From Arcicella aurantiaca (lineage in GTDB: Bacteria; Bacteroidota; Bacteroidia; Cytophagales; Spirosomataceae): a stretch of 64,000 nt of DNA. The stretch lies in assembly GCF_003148625.1 (NCBI RefSeq), contig NZ_QGGO01000025.1, positions 1-64,000 on the forward strand, written 5' to 3'. The notes below the pieces were generated by a model. That model was given only the letters and a program-made list of their open reading frames with translations, ran no database searches and was not told the DNA's origin. Shown here piece after piece: positions 25,513 through 35,515 of the stretch (the stretch's first letter is position 1; every line of letters starts with the position of its first letter). Position numbers and translations under genes: made by a program.

Positions 25513-26238
25513 ATGAGAAAATTAATCTTAGCAGCAGCCTTCATGACAACCGTTAGTAGTTGTCAATCACAAAACTTTGGAAATATTTTAAAACAAGCAA
25601 ATGATGTTTTGAGTGGAACTACATCAGGAGCTTTAACAACAGAAGAAATTGGTCGTGGTTTGAAAGAGGCTTTAACAGTTGGCATCAAAAATAGTTCATC
25701 ACAAGCGTCTGCGTTAAATGGATATTTGGGAAATCAAACTATTAAATTATTGTTTCCGCCAGAAGCCCAAAAAGTAGAGCAAAAATTGCGTGATATTGGA
25801 CTCGGAGGAGAATGTGATAAATTTATTACTGCCTTGAATCGTGGAGCAGAGAAAGCTGCGGAAAAAGCAGTGCCGATTTTTGTGGATGCTATCACAAAAA
25901 TGACAATTCAAGATGCTTTAGGGATTTTGAAAGGTGATAAAGATGCAGCAACTAATTATTTGAAAAGAACTTCATCGCAAGCTCTTACCAATGCTTTTGC
26001 CCCTGTTATGCAAGAGGCTATCAATACAACGGGTGCAACAAAATTGTATGGTGATATTGCCAATACGTACAATAAAATTCCTTTCACTCAAAAAATCAAT
26101 CCAGATTTGCAACAATATGCTACCCAAAAAGCAGTTGACGGATTATTTTTATTAGTTGCTCAGGAAGAACAAAAAATTAGAGAAAACCCAGCGGCAAGAG
26201 TTTCTGATATTTTGAAGCGAGTTTTTGGTGCTCAATAG
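25513..26238 (+). CDS. DUF4197 lipoprotein
   Basis: 241 residues. A short signal peptide ends at TVSSC (cysteine near residue 17), so it is a predicted lipoprotein. The rest is the helical DUF4197 family: EIGRGLKEALTVGIKNSS (about 48-65), YLGNQTIKLLFPPEAQKVE (about 75-93), LNRGAEKAAEKAVPIF, LKGDKDAATNYLKR and a C-terminal QKAVDGLFLLVAQEEQKIR. The family is common in Proteobacteria and Bacteroidota and has no known function. It shares a long bidirectional terminator with the convergent M61 peptidase gene. Confidence 0.9.
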   Translation: MRKLILAAAFMTTVSSCQSQNFGNILKQANDVLSGTTSGALTTEEIGRGLKEALTVGIKNSSSQASALNGYLGNQTIKLLFPPEAQKVEQKLRDIGLGGECDKFITALNRGAEKAAEKAVPIFVDAITKMTIQDALGILKGDKDAATNYLKRTSSQALTNAFAPVMQEAINTTGATKLYGDIANTYNKIPFTQKINPDLQQYATQKAVDGLFLLVAQEEQKIRENPAARVSDILKRVFGAQ

Positions 26239-26239
26239 G

Positions 26240-26301
26240 AAAAACACAAAATAAAACGGGCAGTGAATACCATTTCACTGCCCGTTTTATTTTGTGTTTT
26301 T
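26240..26301. terminator. Bidirectional terminator, 28-bp perfect stem
   Basis: Arms 26240-26267 and 26274-26301 are perfect complements (ends AAAAACACAAAATAAAACGG) with a 6-nt loop. The element fills almost the entire 63-bp gap between the DUF4197 stop and the M61 peptidase stop. Confidence 0.92.
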
Positions 26302-28098
26302 TTACAAGAACATCCATTTTTTATATAAATCTTTTTGTTCTTTGGTCGCATTCTCGATTGGCTCAATTGAGAAGCTTTTAGTTGGATTTCTTTGTAAGGT
26401 TACGTTATATTTTTTATCCAAACCGTCTCTTCTAATTTTAACTTCAACAACATCACCTACTTTTTTGTTAGCAATCAGTTTCGTTAAATCTTCAGGTTTT
26501 GAGCCATCAATTTGTAAGATTTCATCGCCAACGTTCAGTCCATCGTTGTAAGCAGGAGAGTCTCGCAAAACCGATGATATTTTTAAACCCACTTTACATT
26601 CTACGCCCAAAGCAGGACTTGTATTTTCAGCGTTTTTATCAACTAATTTCATTCCAACTGCTTCAAGAAAAGTATTGTACGGAATTGTTTCTGTACCCGA
26701 AATATATTTTTGGAAGAAATCATTCATTGATTTTCCTGCAACATTTTCGACAGCTTTTTGAAATTCATCATCAGAAAATCCACGTCCTTGTTTTTTGTAA
26801 TATTCTTGATACAAAAGTCGCATAACATCATCTAAATTTTTAGAACCATTCGTTGATTGTAAAATTAAAAGGTTTAAAACTCCTCCCAAAACTGCCCCTT
26901 TGTCGTAATAAGAAACGGTACTATTTTTAGAATTTTCATTTGGACGATAATATTTTATCCAGGCATCCCAGCTTGATTCCGTTACCGATTGTACTTTATT
27001 TCCCGGTTGATTTTCAATAGCGTTGATTTCAGTAACATAAGCCTTCAAGTATTCGTCGGGAGTCATCATATTTGCTCTACGCAAGATATAATTCTCATAA
27101 AAACTTGTGCAACCTTCTGAAAACCAGAGCAAATGAGTATAATTTTCATTTTCATAGTCAAATGGGCCAAGTGCTTTTGGTCTGATTCTCTTTACATTCC
27201 AAAGGTGAAAATATTCATGAGCAATTAAACTCATAAAACCTTGATACATTTTTTCACTTGCATAAGTCATGCGTGATGTTTGGCAAGTGGTAGAATTTAG
27301 GTGTTCTAAACCACCTCCGCCAAGACCAACATTGTGAATCAAAAATGTATAATCTTTACATGGATGTTCGCCAACCACACTCAGGGCAGATTCGCAAACT
27401 TTCTTGAAGTCATTAGTTACTTTTGTTTCGTCAAATTTGACATCGCCATACATCGCAATTTTGTGAGGAATACCTTTTAAATCAAAAGAAAGAACTTTTT
27501 GAGTTCCAATTTCGATTGGGGAGTCGATTAAAATATCTAAATTCTCAGCCTCAAAGGTATTGTTACCAAGTGATTTTAAGCCAGTTGAAACAGAATTCCA
27601 ATCTTTATAAGGTTTTATATTGATGGTTGACGGAACTTGTCTCCAATCATTTACGTACATAAATACACTGGCAGGATTCAAATATCCATGCGAATCATCA
27701 AGGAACGAAGTTCTTACCGTTAATTCATTGGCATAGACTTTATATTTTACGGTTGCCTCATTTGCAGCCGCTAAAAGACGGACACGCCAAGTATTTTTAT
27801 TAATTTTGTCAGACTTTAAATTTGCAGTACCACTTGTTACGGAAACACTTTCAACATTTTTCGCATATTCACGAACAAGATATGAACCTGGTGTCCAAAC
27901 TGCCATCTTTAAATCTACAAAACCTTGTTGTTTTGTTTTGGCATCAAAATTGGATAATTTAATAACAACGTCAAAATAGTGCGTTTGAGGTTGTTCCATT
28001 GAAAGAAAATACTCTATTTTGGGTTGGCTTGAAGAATTTTGACTCCATGCAAAGTGGCTAAAAATCAGATAGATAGCGAAAAATGATATTTTTTTCAT
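26302..28098 (-). CDS. M61 family metallopeptidase with PDZ domain
   Basis: 598 residues with a signal peptide (cleavage after about residue 19, AWSQ). An N-terminal beta domain (about 25-190) precedes the gluzincin catalytic part with HEYFHLWNVKR (zinc ligands of HExxH near residue 293) and a downstream glutamate in FSEGCTSFYENY. A C-terminal PDZ domain (about 500-580, VGLKISSVLRDSPAYNDGLNVGDEI) is typical of the glycyl aminopeptidase family. It is a predicted periplasmic peptidase. It is monocistronic, with a shared terminator downstream. Confidence 0.93.
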   Translation of the reverse strand: MKKISFFAIYLIFSHFAWSQNSSSQPKIEYFLSMEQPQTHYFDVVIKLSNFDAKTKQQGFVDLKMAVWTPGSYLVREYAKNVESVSVTSGTANLKSDKINKNTWRVRLLAAANEATVKYKVYANELTVRTSFLDDSHGYLNPASVFMYVNDWRQVPSTINIKPYKDWNSVSTGLKSLGNNTFEAENLDILIDSPIEIGTQKVLSFDLKGIPHKIAMYGDVKFDETKVTNDFKKVCESALSVVGEHPCKDYTFLIHNVGLGGGGLEHLNSTTCQTSRMTYASEKMYQGFMSLIAHEYFHLWNVKRIRPKALGPFDYENENYTHLLWFSEGCTSFYENYILRRANMMTPDEYLKAYVTEINAIENQPGNKVQSVTESSWDAWIKYYRPNENSKNSTVSYYDKGAVLGGVLNLLILQSTNGSKNLDDVMRLLYQEYYKKQGRGFSDDEFQKAVENVAGKSMNDFFQKYISGTETIPYNTFLEAVGMKLVDKNAENTSPALGVECKVGLKISSVLRDSPAYNDGLNVGDEILQIDGSKPEDLTKLIANKKVGDVVEVKIRRDGLDKKYNVTLQRNPTKSFSIEPIENATKEQKDLYKKWMFL

Positions 28099-28349
28099 AA
28101 TTTAATGTTTGTAATGAACGTTTTACATTGGGTTTCGGCTAAATAATTATTTTGCTAAAAGCCCAATTCATTTAAAAATTGTTGTTTTTGCTTTTGAGTT
28201 AGAAAATCAAACGCCAATTGCAGAAAGCCACGAGCTAACTGTTAAAGCAAAACTAATATTACCTTACTTGTTTAACAAATATTTTTCTGATTGAGCTACT
28301 GCCCATAATAATTTTACTCAAGAAAAATACCCTAAAAATCTCAATTCTA

Positions 28350-31300
28350 ATGAACAAAATCTCGTCGTTAGTATCAATTTGCTTCTTTTTTCTGGCTATT
28401 GCTTTCAACACGCCGCTTGTTGCACAAAGCACCCTCAATAATACGGAAGTTTCTATCCATTTTAGAAACGGTCAAGAGCATTTTGAATCTAAAAATTACG
28501 AAGCTGCCCGTGCAGAATTTAATCTGTTTCTAAATGCTGATAAAGCAATTCTTGAAAAAGAAGATGGCAATAAAGTCTGGGCAGAATATTACGTAGTCAT
28601 GTGTAGTTTATATCTACAATATTCAGAAACGGAATTATTGGCAAATCGTTTCGTTAGAAATTATCCTGAGCATCCCGTAGCTGGAAATCTATTTAAAGAA
28701 ATTGGTAATTATTTCTTCGAGCAAGGTGATTATGCACGTGCGGTAGATTATTTGAAAAAAAGCCCAAAGTCTGACGAAGCTGCTCAATATCGTTTGGCAA
28801 TTTCTCATTTTTCTTTACAAGAATATTCAGAAGCTCTTACCATTTTTGATGAAATAAAAAGTAGTAGTTCTGATTATGGTGTTTCTTCTTCTTATTATTC
28901 AGGAATAATTAATTTTCGTGCAGGAAAGTATGATGTTGCCATTCCCGATTTCAAAAAAGCAGAACAATCGGCAACTTATAGAAGTGAAATTCCGGGTTGG
29001 TTAGCTCATAGTTATTACAGACAAGGCAAATTTGCCGAAATGTTAGCTTATACAGAGCCTTTATTACGTGAAAAAAACTCAGGGCGAAAATTGGAAGACG
29101 TTGCTCTTTTGACTGCCGAAGTGTATTTCCAACAAGCCAATTATGAGAAAGCTGCAAGCTATTATACCATTTACAAGAATTATAAGTCGCAAGGAATGTT
29201 GCCTGCTGTGGCGTATCGTTATGGTTATAGTTTGTACAAAACAGACCAATTTTCTCCTGCTACCGAACAACTGAAAAATGTTGCCGCTGTAAAAGATACT
29301 TTGGGACAATATGCTGCTTTTATTTTGGGCGTTTGTTATTTGAAAGCGAATAACCCCAATTATGCTTTAGGTGCATTTGACCAAGCCAGAAAAAGTAATT
29401 ACAACAAATCAGTTACGGAAGATTCAGACTTTAACCATGCCAAAGTGTTGTTAGACCTTAATCGTGGAAATGAAGCAATTAAAGCATTTGAAGGATTTTT
29501 GTCTAAATATCCTGATTCAAAATACGAAGATGAGGCAAATGAGTTAGTAAGTGAAGCGTATTTGTCGTCAAATAATTATCAAGCTGCTCTTGCATATATA
29601 GAAGGCTTGAAAAGACGTTCTACCCGAACAAATTCTGCGTATCAAAGAATTGCTTTCAATCAAGCCGTGAAAATGTACAACGATGAAAGATATATTGATG
29701 CAATTCCATACTTTGATAAATCTTTAACTATTCCTGTTAATCCCGAAACAAAATATGCTGCTAATTTTTGGAAAGCCGAAGCTCTATCTGCCGACAAAAA
29801 GTATAACGAAGCCATGCCGATTTACCAAAGTATTATTTCTTCGGTAGATAATACAACCCCTAATTTGTTTGATTTACAAAGTAGAAGTCGTTATTCTTTG
29901 GCGTATGCTTATTATAATACGAAGGATTACACAAAAGCGAATCAATTATTCCGTGAATATGCCGATAGAATGAAGTCTTCGGGAGATTCACAAGCTTACC
30001 AAGATGCAGTAATCCGTTTAGGAGATACTTTTTTTGCTGCCAAGAATTATGAACAAGCTTTAAAATATTACGACCAAGCCATTGCAGCCAATAAAGCGGA
30101 TAAAGATTATGCTACTTTTCAAAAAGGTTTGGTAATGGTTTTGAATGGCAACGAAGCAGGAGCAAAAAGTGCTTTTCAAAAGGTACAGAAAGATTTCCCT
30201 CAATCGTTGTATGTTGATAATGCTATTTACCAAGAAGCCAATATTGACTTTTCTGCTGGAAGATACATTCCTGCCATTACAGGTTTTACAAAGTTGATTA
30301 ACGACAAACCACAAAGTAGATTAATTCCAGCCGCTTTATTAAAACGAGCAGGTGCTTTTCAAAATACGGCAAATCACGAAGGTGCTATTGCAGATTATCG
30401 CTCAATTCTTAAAAACTATCCTACTGAATCTCAAAGTAAAGACGCATTGGCAGGTATTCAAGAAGAATTGAACGAAGTTGGTCGTCCAGAAGAGTTTACT
30501 CAAATCTTAAATGATTATCAACAAGTAAATCCAAATGTTCAAACTGTTGGGCTTGAATATGAATCTGCAAAAGGACTTTATTACAGCGATAAATTTGACA
30601 AAGCAATTCCTGCCTTGAACAACTATATCCGTAAATATCCAAATAGTTTAGAAGCCTACGAAGCTAAATATTTGGTAGCAGAATCGTATTTTAAATTAGG
30701 TGATAAACCGCAAGCACTTTCGTACTATTATCAAGTGATTCGTGATAGAAAATATAAATCTGTTAACAGAGCTATTTTAAAAGCCGCAGAAATCGAGTTT
30801 GCGGGAAATAACTTTAAATCGGCAATCGGCAATTACAGAAATTTATTAGCAAGTGCTTCCGACAAAAAAGACCAACAAACTGCCTTAATTGGCTTAATGG
30901 AATCTTATTACCAGACTACTAAAACCGATTCAACGCTTTATTTTGCCAAAGAAGTAGCCAATTCGGGCGATGTAGTTTTGGGAGCGAAAAGCAAAGCGAG
31001 TCTTTACACGGGTAAAATTCACATGGCGAAAAATGAATATCCTAAAGCTATCGAAGCATTTAATCAAACAATTGCCATTTCAAAAGATGATTTCGGGGCG
31101 GAAGCTCAGTTTTTAATTACTCAAATTTTGTATAATCAGAAAAAATATAAAGAATCTTCTGATTTAATTATGGCAAAATTTAGAAATGAATTTGCTGATG
31201 CTGACGATAAAATTGTAGGACGTGCGTTTCTTTTATTAGCAGACGACTTTATCGGACTTGATAACATGGTTCAAGCTCGTGCAACGCTCAATTCAATTAT

Positions 31301-31370
31301 TGAGAATCACCCTGATAAAAATATCGTTACTGATGCCAAAATCAAATTAAAAGCAATTGAAAAAAAGTAG
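28350..31370 (+). CDS. Large TPR-repeat exported protein
   Basis: 1006 residues with an N-terminal signal peptide (about 1-25, ending LVAQS) and about 20 TPR-like repeats over the remaining length. Typical units are NGQEHFESKNYEAARAEFNL, EQALKYYDQAIAANK and EYPKAIEAFNQTIAIS. No enzymatic domain is visible. It is probably a periplasmic scaffold. It is the first gene of a same-strand run with a beta-barrel protein, an HU/SPOR protein and a TonB-like protein, which suggests one envelope complex. The 251-bp region upstream (28099-28349) has no recognisable promoter box or element. Confidence 0.9.
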   Translation: MNKISSLVSICFFFLAIAFNTPLVAQSTLNNTEVSIHFRNGQEHFESKNYEAARAEFNLFLNADKAILEKEDGNKVWAEYYVVMCSLYLQYSETELLANRFVRNYPEHPVAGNLFKEIGNYFFEQGDYARAVDYLKKSPKSDEAAQYRLAISHFSLQEYSEALTIFDEIKSSSSDYGVSSSYYSGIINFRAGKYDVAIPDFKKAEQSATYRSEIPGWLAHSYYRQGKFAEMLAYTEPLLREKNSGRKLEDVALLTAEVYFQQANYEKAASYYTIYKNYKSQGMLPAVAYRYGYSLYKTDQFSPATEQLKNVAAVKDTLGQYAAFILGVCYLKANNPNYALGAFDQARKSNYNKSVTEDSDFNHAKVLLDLNRGNEAIKAFEGFLSKYPDSKYEDEANELVSEAYLSSNNYQAALAYIEGLKRRSTRTNSAYQRIAFNQAVKMYNDERYIDAIPYFDKSLTIPVNPETKYAANFWKAEALSADKKYNEAMPIYQSIISSVDNTTPNLFDLQSRSRYSLAYAYYNTKDYTKANQLFREYADRMKSSGDSQAYQDAVIRLGDTFFAAKNYEQALKYYDQAIAANKADKDYATFQKGLVMVLNGNEAGAKSAFQKVQKDFPQSLYVDNAIYQEANIDFSAGRYIPAITGFTKLINDKPQSRLIPAALLKRAGAFQNTANHEGAIADYRSILKNYPTESQSKDALAGIQEELNEVGRPEEFTQILNDYQQVNPNVQTVGLEYESAKGLYYSDKFDKAIPALNNYIRKYPNSLEAYEAKYLVAESYFKLGDKPQALSYYYQVIRDRKYKSVNRAILKAAEIEFAGNNFKSAIGNYRNLLASASDKKDQQTALIGLMESYYQTTKTDSTLYFAKEVANSGDVVLGAKSKASLYTGKIHMAKNEYPKAIEAFNQTIAISKDDFGAEAQFLITQILYNQKKYKESSDLIMAKFRNEFADADDKIVGRAFLLLADDFIGLDNMVQARATLNSIIENHPDKNIVTDAKIKLKAIEKK

Positions 31371-31501
31371 TAAGTATTGAGACAAAATAAAGTGTCATTT
31401 TGATAATTCATAAATGTTAGATAATCAAATCCATGACAATCGTAAATCATACATTCTTAAATCGTCAATGTACTTATCCTTCTTTGAAAAATAAACATAT
31501 T

Positions 31502-33178
31502 ATGCAGAATCCTTCTTATAAAATATTTGCCCTTTCAATATTAGGTGCTTTTTTTACTGTTTCGCAAACCTTTGCTCAAAAGCAACAAGGCGAGGTTAAA
31601 ACTGACGATATTGAAATTTATAAAGATACAAAAGTGGTTTTACCACAAGCCAATAGAATTTTCGATAAAGTACCAATCAGTGCTGATGATAACGCTCGTA
31701 AACCAATCCGTTATGAGTTTATAGAACGCAAATTACCCGTACAAACTCCTGAGTTTAGTCCAACTGTAAATATGCCTGATGGTGGATCTAAAGAAGACAC
31801 TAAAGCGGCAAAGCACAGTAATATTATTCGTGTGGGTATGGGCAATTATGGGCATACCTTTTTGGAGGCTCACGCAGGAATACCGATGGGAGAAGATAAT
31901 TATCATGGCATTTATATAAAGCACAATAATTTTCGTCTTGGACCAGTCGGAGCCAATTACTCTGGCGTTTCTCAAAATATCGTAAAAGTTCATAGTCGTA
32001 CCTCTTTTGATGCCGTCAAATTGGAAGGAGCTTTAGGATGGGAGAGAAGAGGTTTTGATTTTTATGGTTTTACCCCTAAAAACTATGATTTTCCTGAATC
32101 TCAAATTTATAATTCTTGGAATAAATTTAATTTCAACGGTGTAATCAGTAATTCTAATAAAGACTCAAAAGTTGATTACGAATTCAAATCTAATTTGTCC
32201 TATCTTTTTACACATTTAAAAGCAAACGAATTAGTTTGGAAAGGCTCTGGAAGTGCAGTTTTTCCTGTAACAGAACAATTATCGGCAATCGTTGATGGTA
32301 CTTTGGTTTTAGCTCAACGTCAAGATTCTTTAACGTTGTACCGCAATTTGTATAAATTGAAACCTACTTTTCAATACAAAACGGATAAGTTTACTGTCAC
32401 GGCAGGTTTAAATGTTATTAACGACCGTGAGAAAAATACATTCAACAATAGCTATGTTTATCCAATCATAAAACTTGATGTTCAGCCAATGCAAGGTATC
32501 AAAGTTTTTGCAGGATATGAAGGCGATGTTTATGCGAATAACTTGACATCATTTCTTCTCGAAAATCAATGGTTAAACCGTTTTACAGAATTAAGAAATA
32601 CTCGTAAAACAAATGATTTTTATGTTGGAGGAAAAGCGTCATTACAAAATGGTTTAGATGTTGAAGCAAAATTAAGCTATGCGAATTATAAAGATTTTTA
32701 TGTTTTTAATAATTCTCGAACTGATAGTACAAGATTTGAAGCTCTTTATTCAGATGATTCAACCACAGTAAAAGTGACCAATTTTACGGCACAAGCAAGC
32801 TATCAAATTCCAGAAATGTTCCGTTCAAATTTGAAATTTGATGTCAATATTTTTAGTGGTTTAGGAAATTTGAAAAACGCTTGGCATCGTCCAAGTTTCA
32901 CCGCTACTTGGAATAACACCTTCACTATCAAGCAGAAGCTATTGGTTAGTTCTGATTTGTATTTCTTGACAGGAATGAAAGGCAATAATTTCTTGACCAA
33001 CAAAGAAGTAAAATTAGACCCAATCATTGACCTTAACTTTAAATTTACTTACTTGATTACCGAGCATTTTGATGTTTTTATTTCAGCTAACAATGTCTTC
33101 AATAAAAACTATCAAAGGTATTTATACTATCCAACACAGGGAGTAAATTTTCTTGGAGGTTTGTCATATTCTTTCTAA
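31502..33178 (+). CDS. Outer-membrane beta-barrel protein, TonB-receptor-like
   Basis: 558 residues from ATG at 31502. The frame opens at 31433, but only from 31502 does a proper signal peptide (MQNPSYKIFALSILG ... FAQ) result. The C-terminal two-thirds consist of alternating amphipathic strands and end with NVFNKNYQRYLYYPTQGVNF and an aromatic terminal residue, as in TonB-dependent receptors. No plug domain or TonB box is obvious, and it is shorter than a full receptor (700 residues or more), so it may be a plug-less barrel. It lies between the TPR and HU/SPOR genes. Confidence 0.8.
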   Translation: MQNPSYKIFALSILGAFFTVSQTFAQKQQGEVKTDDIEIYKDTKVVLPQANRIFDKVPISADDNARKPIRYEFIERKLPVQTPEFSPTVNMPDGGSKEDTKAAKHSNIIRVGMGNYGHTFLEAHAGIPMGEDNYHGIYIKHNNFRLGPVGANYSGVSQNIVKVHSRTSFDAVKLEGALGWERRGFDFYGFTPKNYDFPESQIYNSWNKFNFNGVISNSNKDSKVDYEFKSNLSYLFTHLKANELVWKGSGSAVFPVTEQLSAIVDGTLVLAQRQDSLTLYRNLYKLKPTFQYKTDKFTVTAGLNVINDREKNTFNNSYVYPIIKLDVQPMQGIKVFAGYEGDVYANNLTSFLLENQWLNRFTELRNTRKTNDFYVGGKASLQNGLDVEAKLSYANYKDFYVFNNSRTDSTRFEALYSDDSTTVKVTNFTAQASYQIPEMFRSNLKFDVNIFSGLGNLKNAWHRPSFTATWNNTFTIKQKLLVSSDLYFLTGMKGNNFLTNKEVKLDPIIDLNFKFTYLITEHFDVFISANNVFNKNYQRYLYYPTQGVNFLGGLSYSF

Positions 33179-33219
33179 ATTCGTGTTAAATAAGGGTTAT
33201 TTATTAAATACTTAAAATT

Positions 33220-34287
33220 ATGACAACCGTTCAGAACCATATTAAAGAACTTCTTTTTGAGCAAGACTGTGTAGTGATTCCAGACTTTGGTGGATTTGTA
33301 ACCAACTTTGATTGTGCTAAAGTTGACCTTACTAATCGTTTTTTTACACCTCCTCAAAAATGGCTTGCTTTTAATTCGTTATTGAAAAATGACGATGGTT
33401 TGTTGTCAAATTATATTGCTACTCAAGAAGGAATTTCTCGTGAGCAAGCTACCCAAAAAGTGAGAGCTTTTGTAGAAGAGACAAAAAGATACATCAGTTA
33501 CGATAAAAATTACACAATTGAAGGTTTAGGGACTTTCAGTCAGAACGAAGAAAGTAAGATTCAATTTCAGCCAAAAACTTCCAATAATTTTTTTAGTGAA
33601 AGTTTTGGAATGGAAACCGTTTTCTTGAAAAAGTTAGATGCTTCAAATCAAGAATTACAAGTTGTTCATACGCCACCAGTTGCTTCAAATACAACAATTC
33701 AGCAAGTTTTTGCCTCGAAAGACAGAGAACCAATGGCTGAAGTCATGGAAGATGAAGCGGTGAATGCCAAGAGAAAAGGTAAATTTAGTAGAGTTTTGCC
33801 TGCAATTTATGGTTTATTTGGAACGGCAATTTTAGTTTCTGCTCTTTATCTGTATGATAATCCAAAGGCAAATTTGAGCTCATTAAATCCTTTTCAATCT
33901 CAAAGTATTGTAAAAGTAGAGGCTAAACCCGTTGTACAGAAAACAGAAGTAGTTGCTCCCAATATTGATGCGACTATCAAAGCAAAACCTTTTGAAGGAA
34001 CAGAAGTTACTCCAGAGCCAGTTATCGAAACTAAGAAAACAATAATTGAATCTGAAAAACGTTTTTTTGTTATTACAGGAAGTTTTGGAAGTAAGAAAAA
34101 TGCACAAAAACTTTTAAATGCTTTAAAAAATAAAGGTTTTGAAGATGCAAAATTGATTTTCCCAAAACATAGTGAAAAATTAATAAAAGTTTCTGCGGGT
34201 GGTTTTGCAAATGAATTCGAAGCTGAATCTGAAGCTCTTAAAGTGAACAACGCTACAAGTCAATCAACTTGGATTTACAAGAAATAG
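33220..34287 (+). CDS. HU-CCDC81 / SPOR domain membrane protein
   Basis: 355 residues. The N-terminal part (about 1-130, VQNHIKELLFEQDCVVIPDFGGFVTN and IEGLGTFSQ) matches the tandem HU-CCDC81 domains found in Bacteroidota. A single membrane segment follows (about 193-211, LPAIYGLFGTAILVSALYLY), then a linker and a C-terminal SPOR domain (about 283-355, RFFVITGSFGSKKNAQKLL), which binds denuded septal peptidoglycan. The topology places HU domains in the cytoplasm and SPOR in the periplasm. It is 42 bp after the barrel gene. A link between chromosome or cytoplasm and the division septum is plausible but inferred. Confidence 0.9.
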   Translation: MTTVQNHIKELLFEQDCVVIPDFGGFVTNFDCAKVDLTNRFFTPPQKWLAFNSLLKNDDGLLSNYIATQEGISREQATQKVRAFVEETKRYISYDKNYTIEGLGTFSQNEESKIQFQPKTSNNFFSESFGMETVFLKKLDASNQELQVVHTPPVASNTTIQQVFASKDREPMAEVMEDEAVNAKRKGKFSRVLPAIYGLFGTAILVSALYLYDNPKANLSSLNPFQSQSIVKVEAKPVVQKTEVVAPNIDATIKAKPFEGTEVTPEPVIETKKTIIESEKRFFVITGSFGSKKNAQKLLNALKNKGFEDAKLIFPKHSEKLIKVSAGGFANEFEAESEALKVNNATSQSTWIYKK

Positions 34288-34326
34288 CTTTTGTGTTGGC
34301 AACTCTAATTGAAAATCCTTATTTCT

Positions 34327-35292
34327 ATGAATCATCATAATTTAGAAGCCGAAGAAAGTAAAAATAGACAGATTGCCTTTTTTACAACCTTTACTTTCAA
34401 TGCAGTCATGTTGTTCCTATTTTGGTATATTACGATTTGGACAGCTACTGAAAATAAAAAAGAAGAATTAGTAGGAGGTGGCGGTTTTATCGTGAATTTT
34501 GGAACTGATAAAAAAGGAAGCGGTAATGTATTTACAAAAAACCATGCAAGTCCTCTGAAAAATGAAGTAGATTCAAAAGCTGCTGAAACGAAGGAAATCA
34601 AAAAGGTAGTTAATAAACCCGTAGTAGTTCCAGAAGTTGTCAAAGCAAAACCCGTAAAACCAAAGCCTGTAAAAGAAACACCAGTTGTAGCAAGTAAGGT
34701 AAAAAGTCCAGTAGTAGTAAAAGAAACTCCTCCTGCAAAAGTTACCCCAAAACCATCGGCTAAACCTGTTGAAGCTCCTCCTGTTGCAAAACCTGCTCCA
34801 GAACCCAAAGTGAATTCAGATGGATTGTTTCCTACTAAAAAAGGCAAATCAAATTCAAACGGAACAACAGGCTCAAATCCTAATCCCGGTGGTGCTGCTG
34901 ACGGAACAGGTGGAGGAAAAGGAAATCAAGGACAACCAGATGGAAATGTAGTAAAAGGTGGTACTTATGAAAAAAGACCTGTTGGAGATGGAAATGGTGG
35001 AACAGGTGGAACAAATGGCGGAGGAAGTTCATTGAGTATGACAGGTTGGACTTGGACAAGTAAGCCTGCTGTTAATGATGATTCTGACGAAACAGGAATC
35101 ATTAGATTTAGAATAAAAGTTGATGCCGATGGAGATGTAGTTGATGTTCAACAAATAGAAAGTACAGTCAGTCCTGCGGTAGCACAACAATATAAAAGAG
35201 CCGTACAAAGAACAAAGTTTAAACCAACTTCTGGTGGAGACAAACCTGATATTTCAACAGGAACGGTTAGTTTTAGATTGAACCCAAGATAA
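34327..35292 (+). CDS. Energy transducer TonB-like protein
   Basis: 321 residues from ATG at 34327; a TTG 18 bp upstream is a less likely start. One N-terminal membrane helix (about 18-38, FTFNAVMLFLFWYITIW) precedes a long Pro/Lys/Val-rich periplasm-spanning region (KAKPVKPKPVKETPVV) and a Gly-rich stretch. A short TonB-like C-terminal domain closes it (GIIRFRIKVDADGDVVDVQQIESTVS, then KFKPTSGG). This is the TonB architecture, but no exbB or exbD is adjacent. It closes the envelope cluster that begins at 28350. Confidence 0.85.
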   Translation: MNHHNLEAEESKNRQIAFFTTFTFNAVMLFLFWYITIWTATENKKEELVGGGGFIVNFGTDKKGSGNVFTKNHASPLKNEVDSKAAETKEIKKVVNKPVVVPEVVKAKPVKPKPVKETPVVASKVKSPVVVKETPPAKVTPKPSAKPVEAPPVAKPAPEPKVNSDGLFPTKKGKSNSNGTTGSNPNPGGAADGTGGGKGNQGQPDGNVVKGGTYEKRPVGDGNGGTGGTNGGGSSLSMTGWTWTSKPAVNDDSDETGIIRFRIKVDADGDVVDVQQIESTVSPAVAQQYKRAVQRTKFKPTSGGDKPDISTGTVSFRLNPR

Positions 35293-35313
35293 AACAAAAA
35301 GGGTTTGTTACAA

Positions 35314-35427
35314 GACAAACGATAGCCCACAGATGAAACGGATTATACTGATTTTCGCTGATTTTTCTTTATTTCATCTCTGTGTAAATCTATAAAATCA
35401 GTACAATTTGTGGTCTAAATTTGTCTG
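35314..35427. repeat. Dispersed repeat, family B, copy 1
   Basis: The 59-bp segment 35314-35372 is repeated in inverted orientation at 48649-48707 with one mismatch. Core segments include ATAGCCCACAGATGAAACGG and CTGATTTTCGCTGATTTTTC. It continues to a TTTGTGGTCTAAATTTG end. Confidence 0.82.
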
Positions 35428-35440
35428 AGACAAATAGTGA

Positions 35441-35480
35441 TAATAAAAAAGGCAAATCGAAAGATTTGCCTTTTTTATTA
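35441..35480. terminator. Terminator after dnaB
   Basis: TAATAAAAAAGGCAAATC pairs perfectly with GATTTGCCTTTTTTATTA (18 bp, loop GAAA). It is bidirectional between the TonB-like gene and dnaB. Confidence 0.9.
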
Positions 35481-35515
35481 TCTTCATTCGCTTTTCGCTT
35501 AGTATTAACCAATCA

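Noticed and set aside
33900-34250. 116-codon minus-strand open frame within the HU/SPOR gene
   Set aside because: Ser/Phe-rich shadow frame against a well-supported gene.
34335-34847. 170-codon minus-strand frame in the TonB-like gene
   Set aside because: Its composition is the complement of the Pro/Lys-rich region of the real gene, giving Gly/Thr/Phe repeats without meaning.
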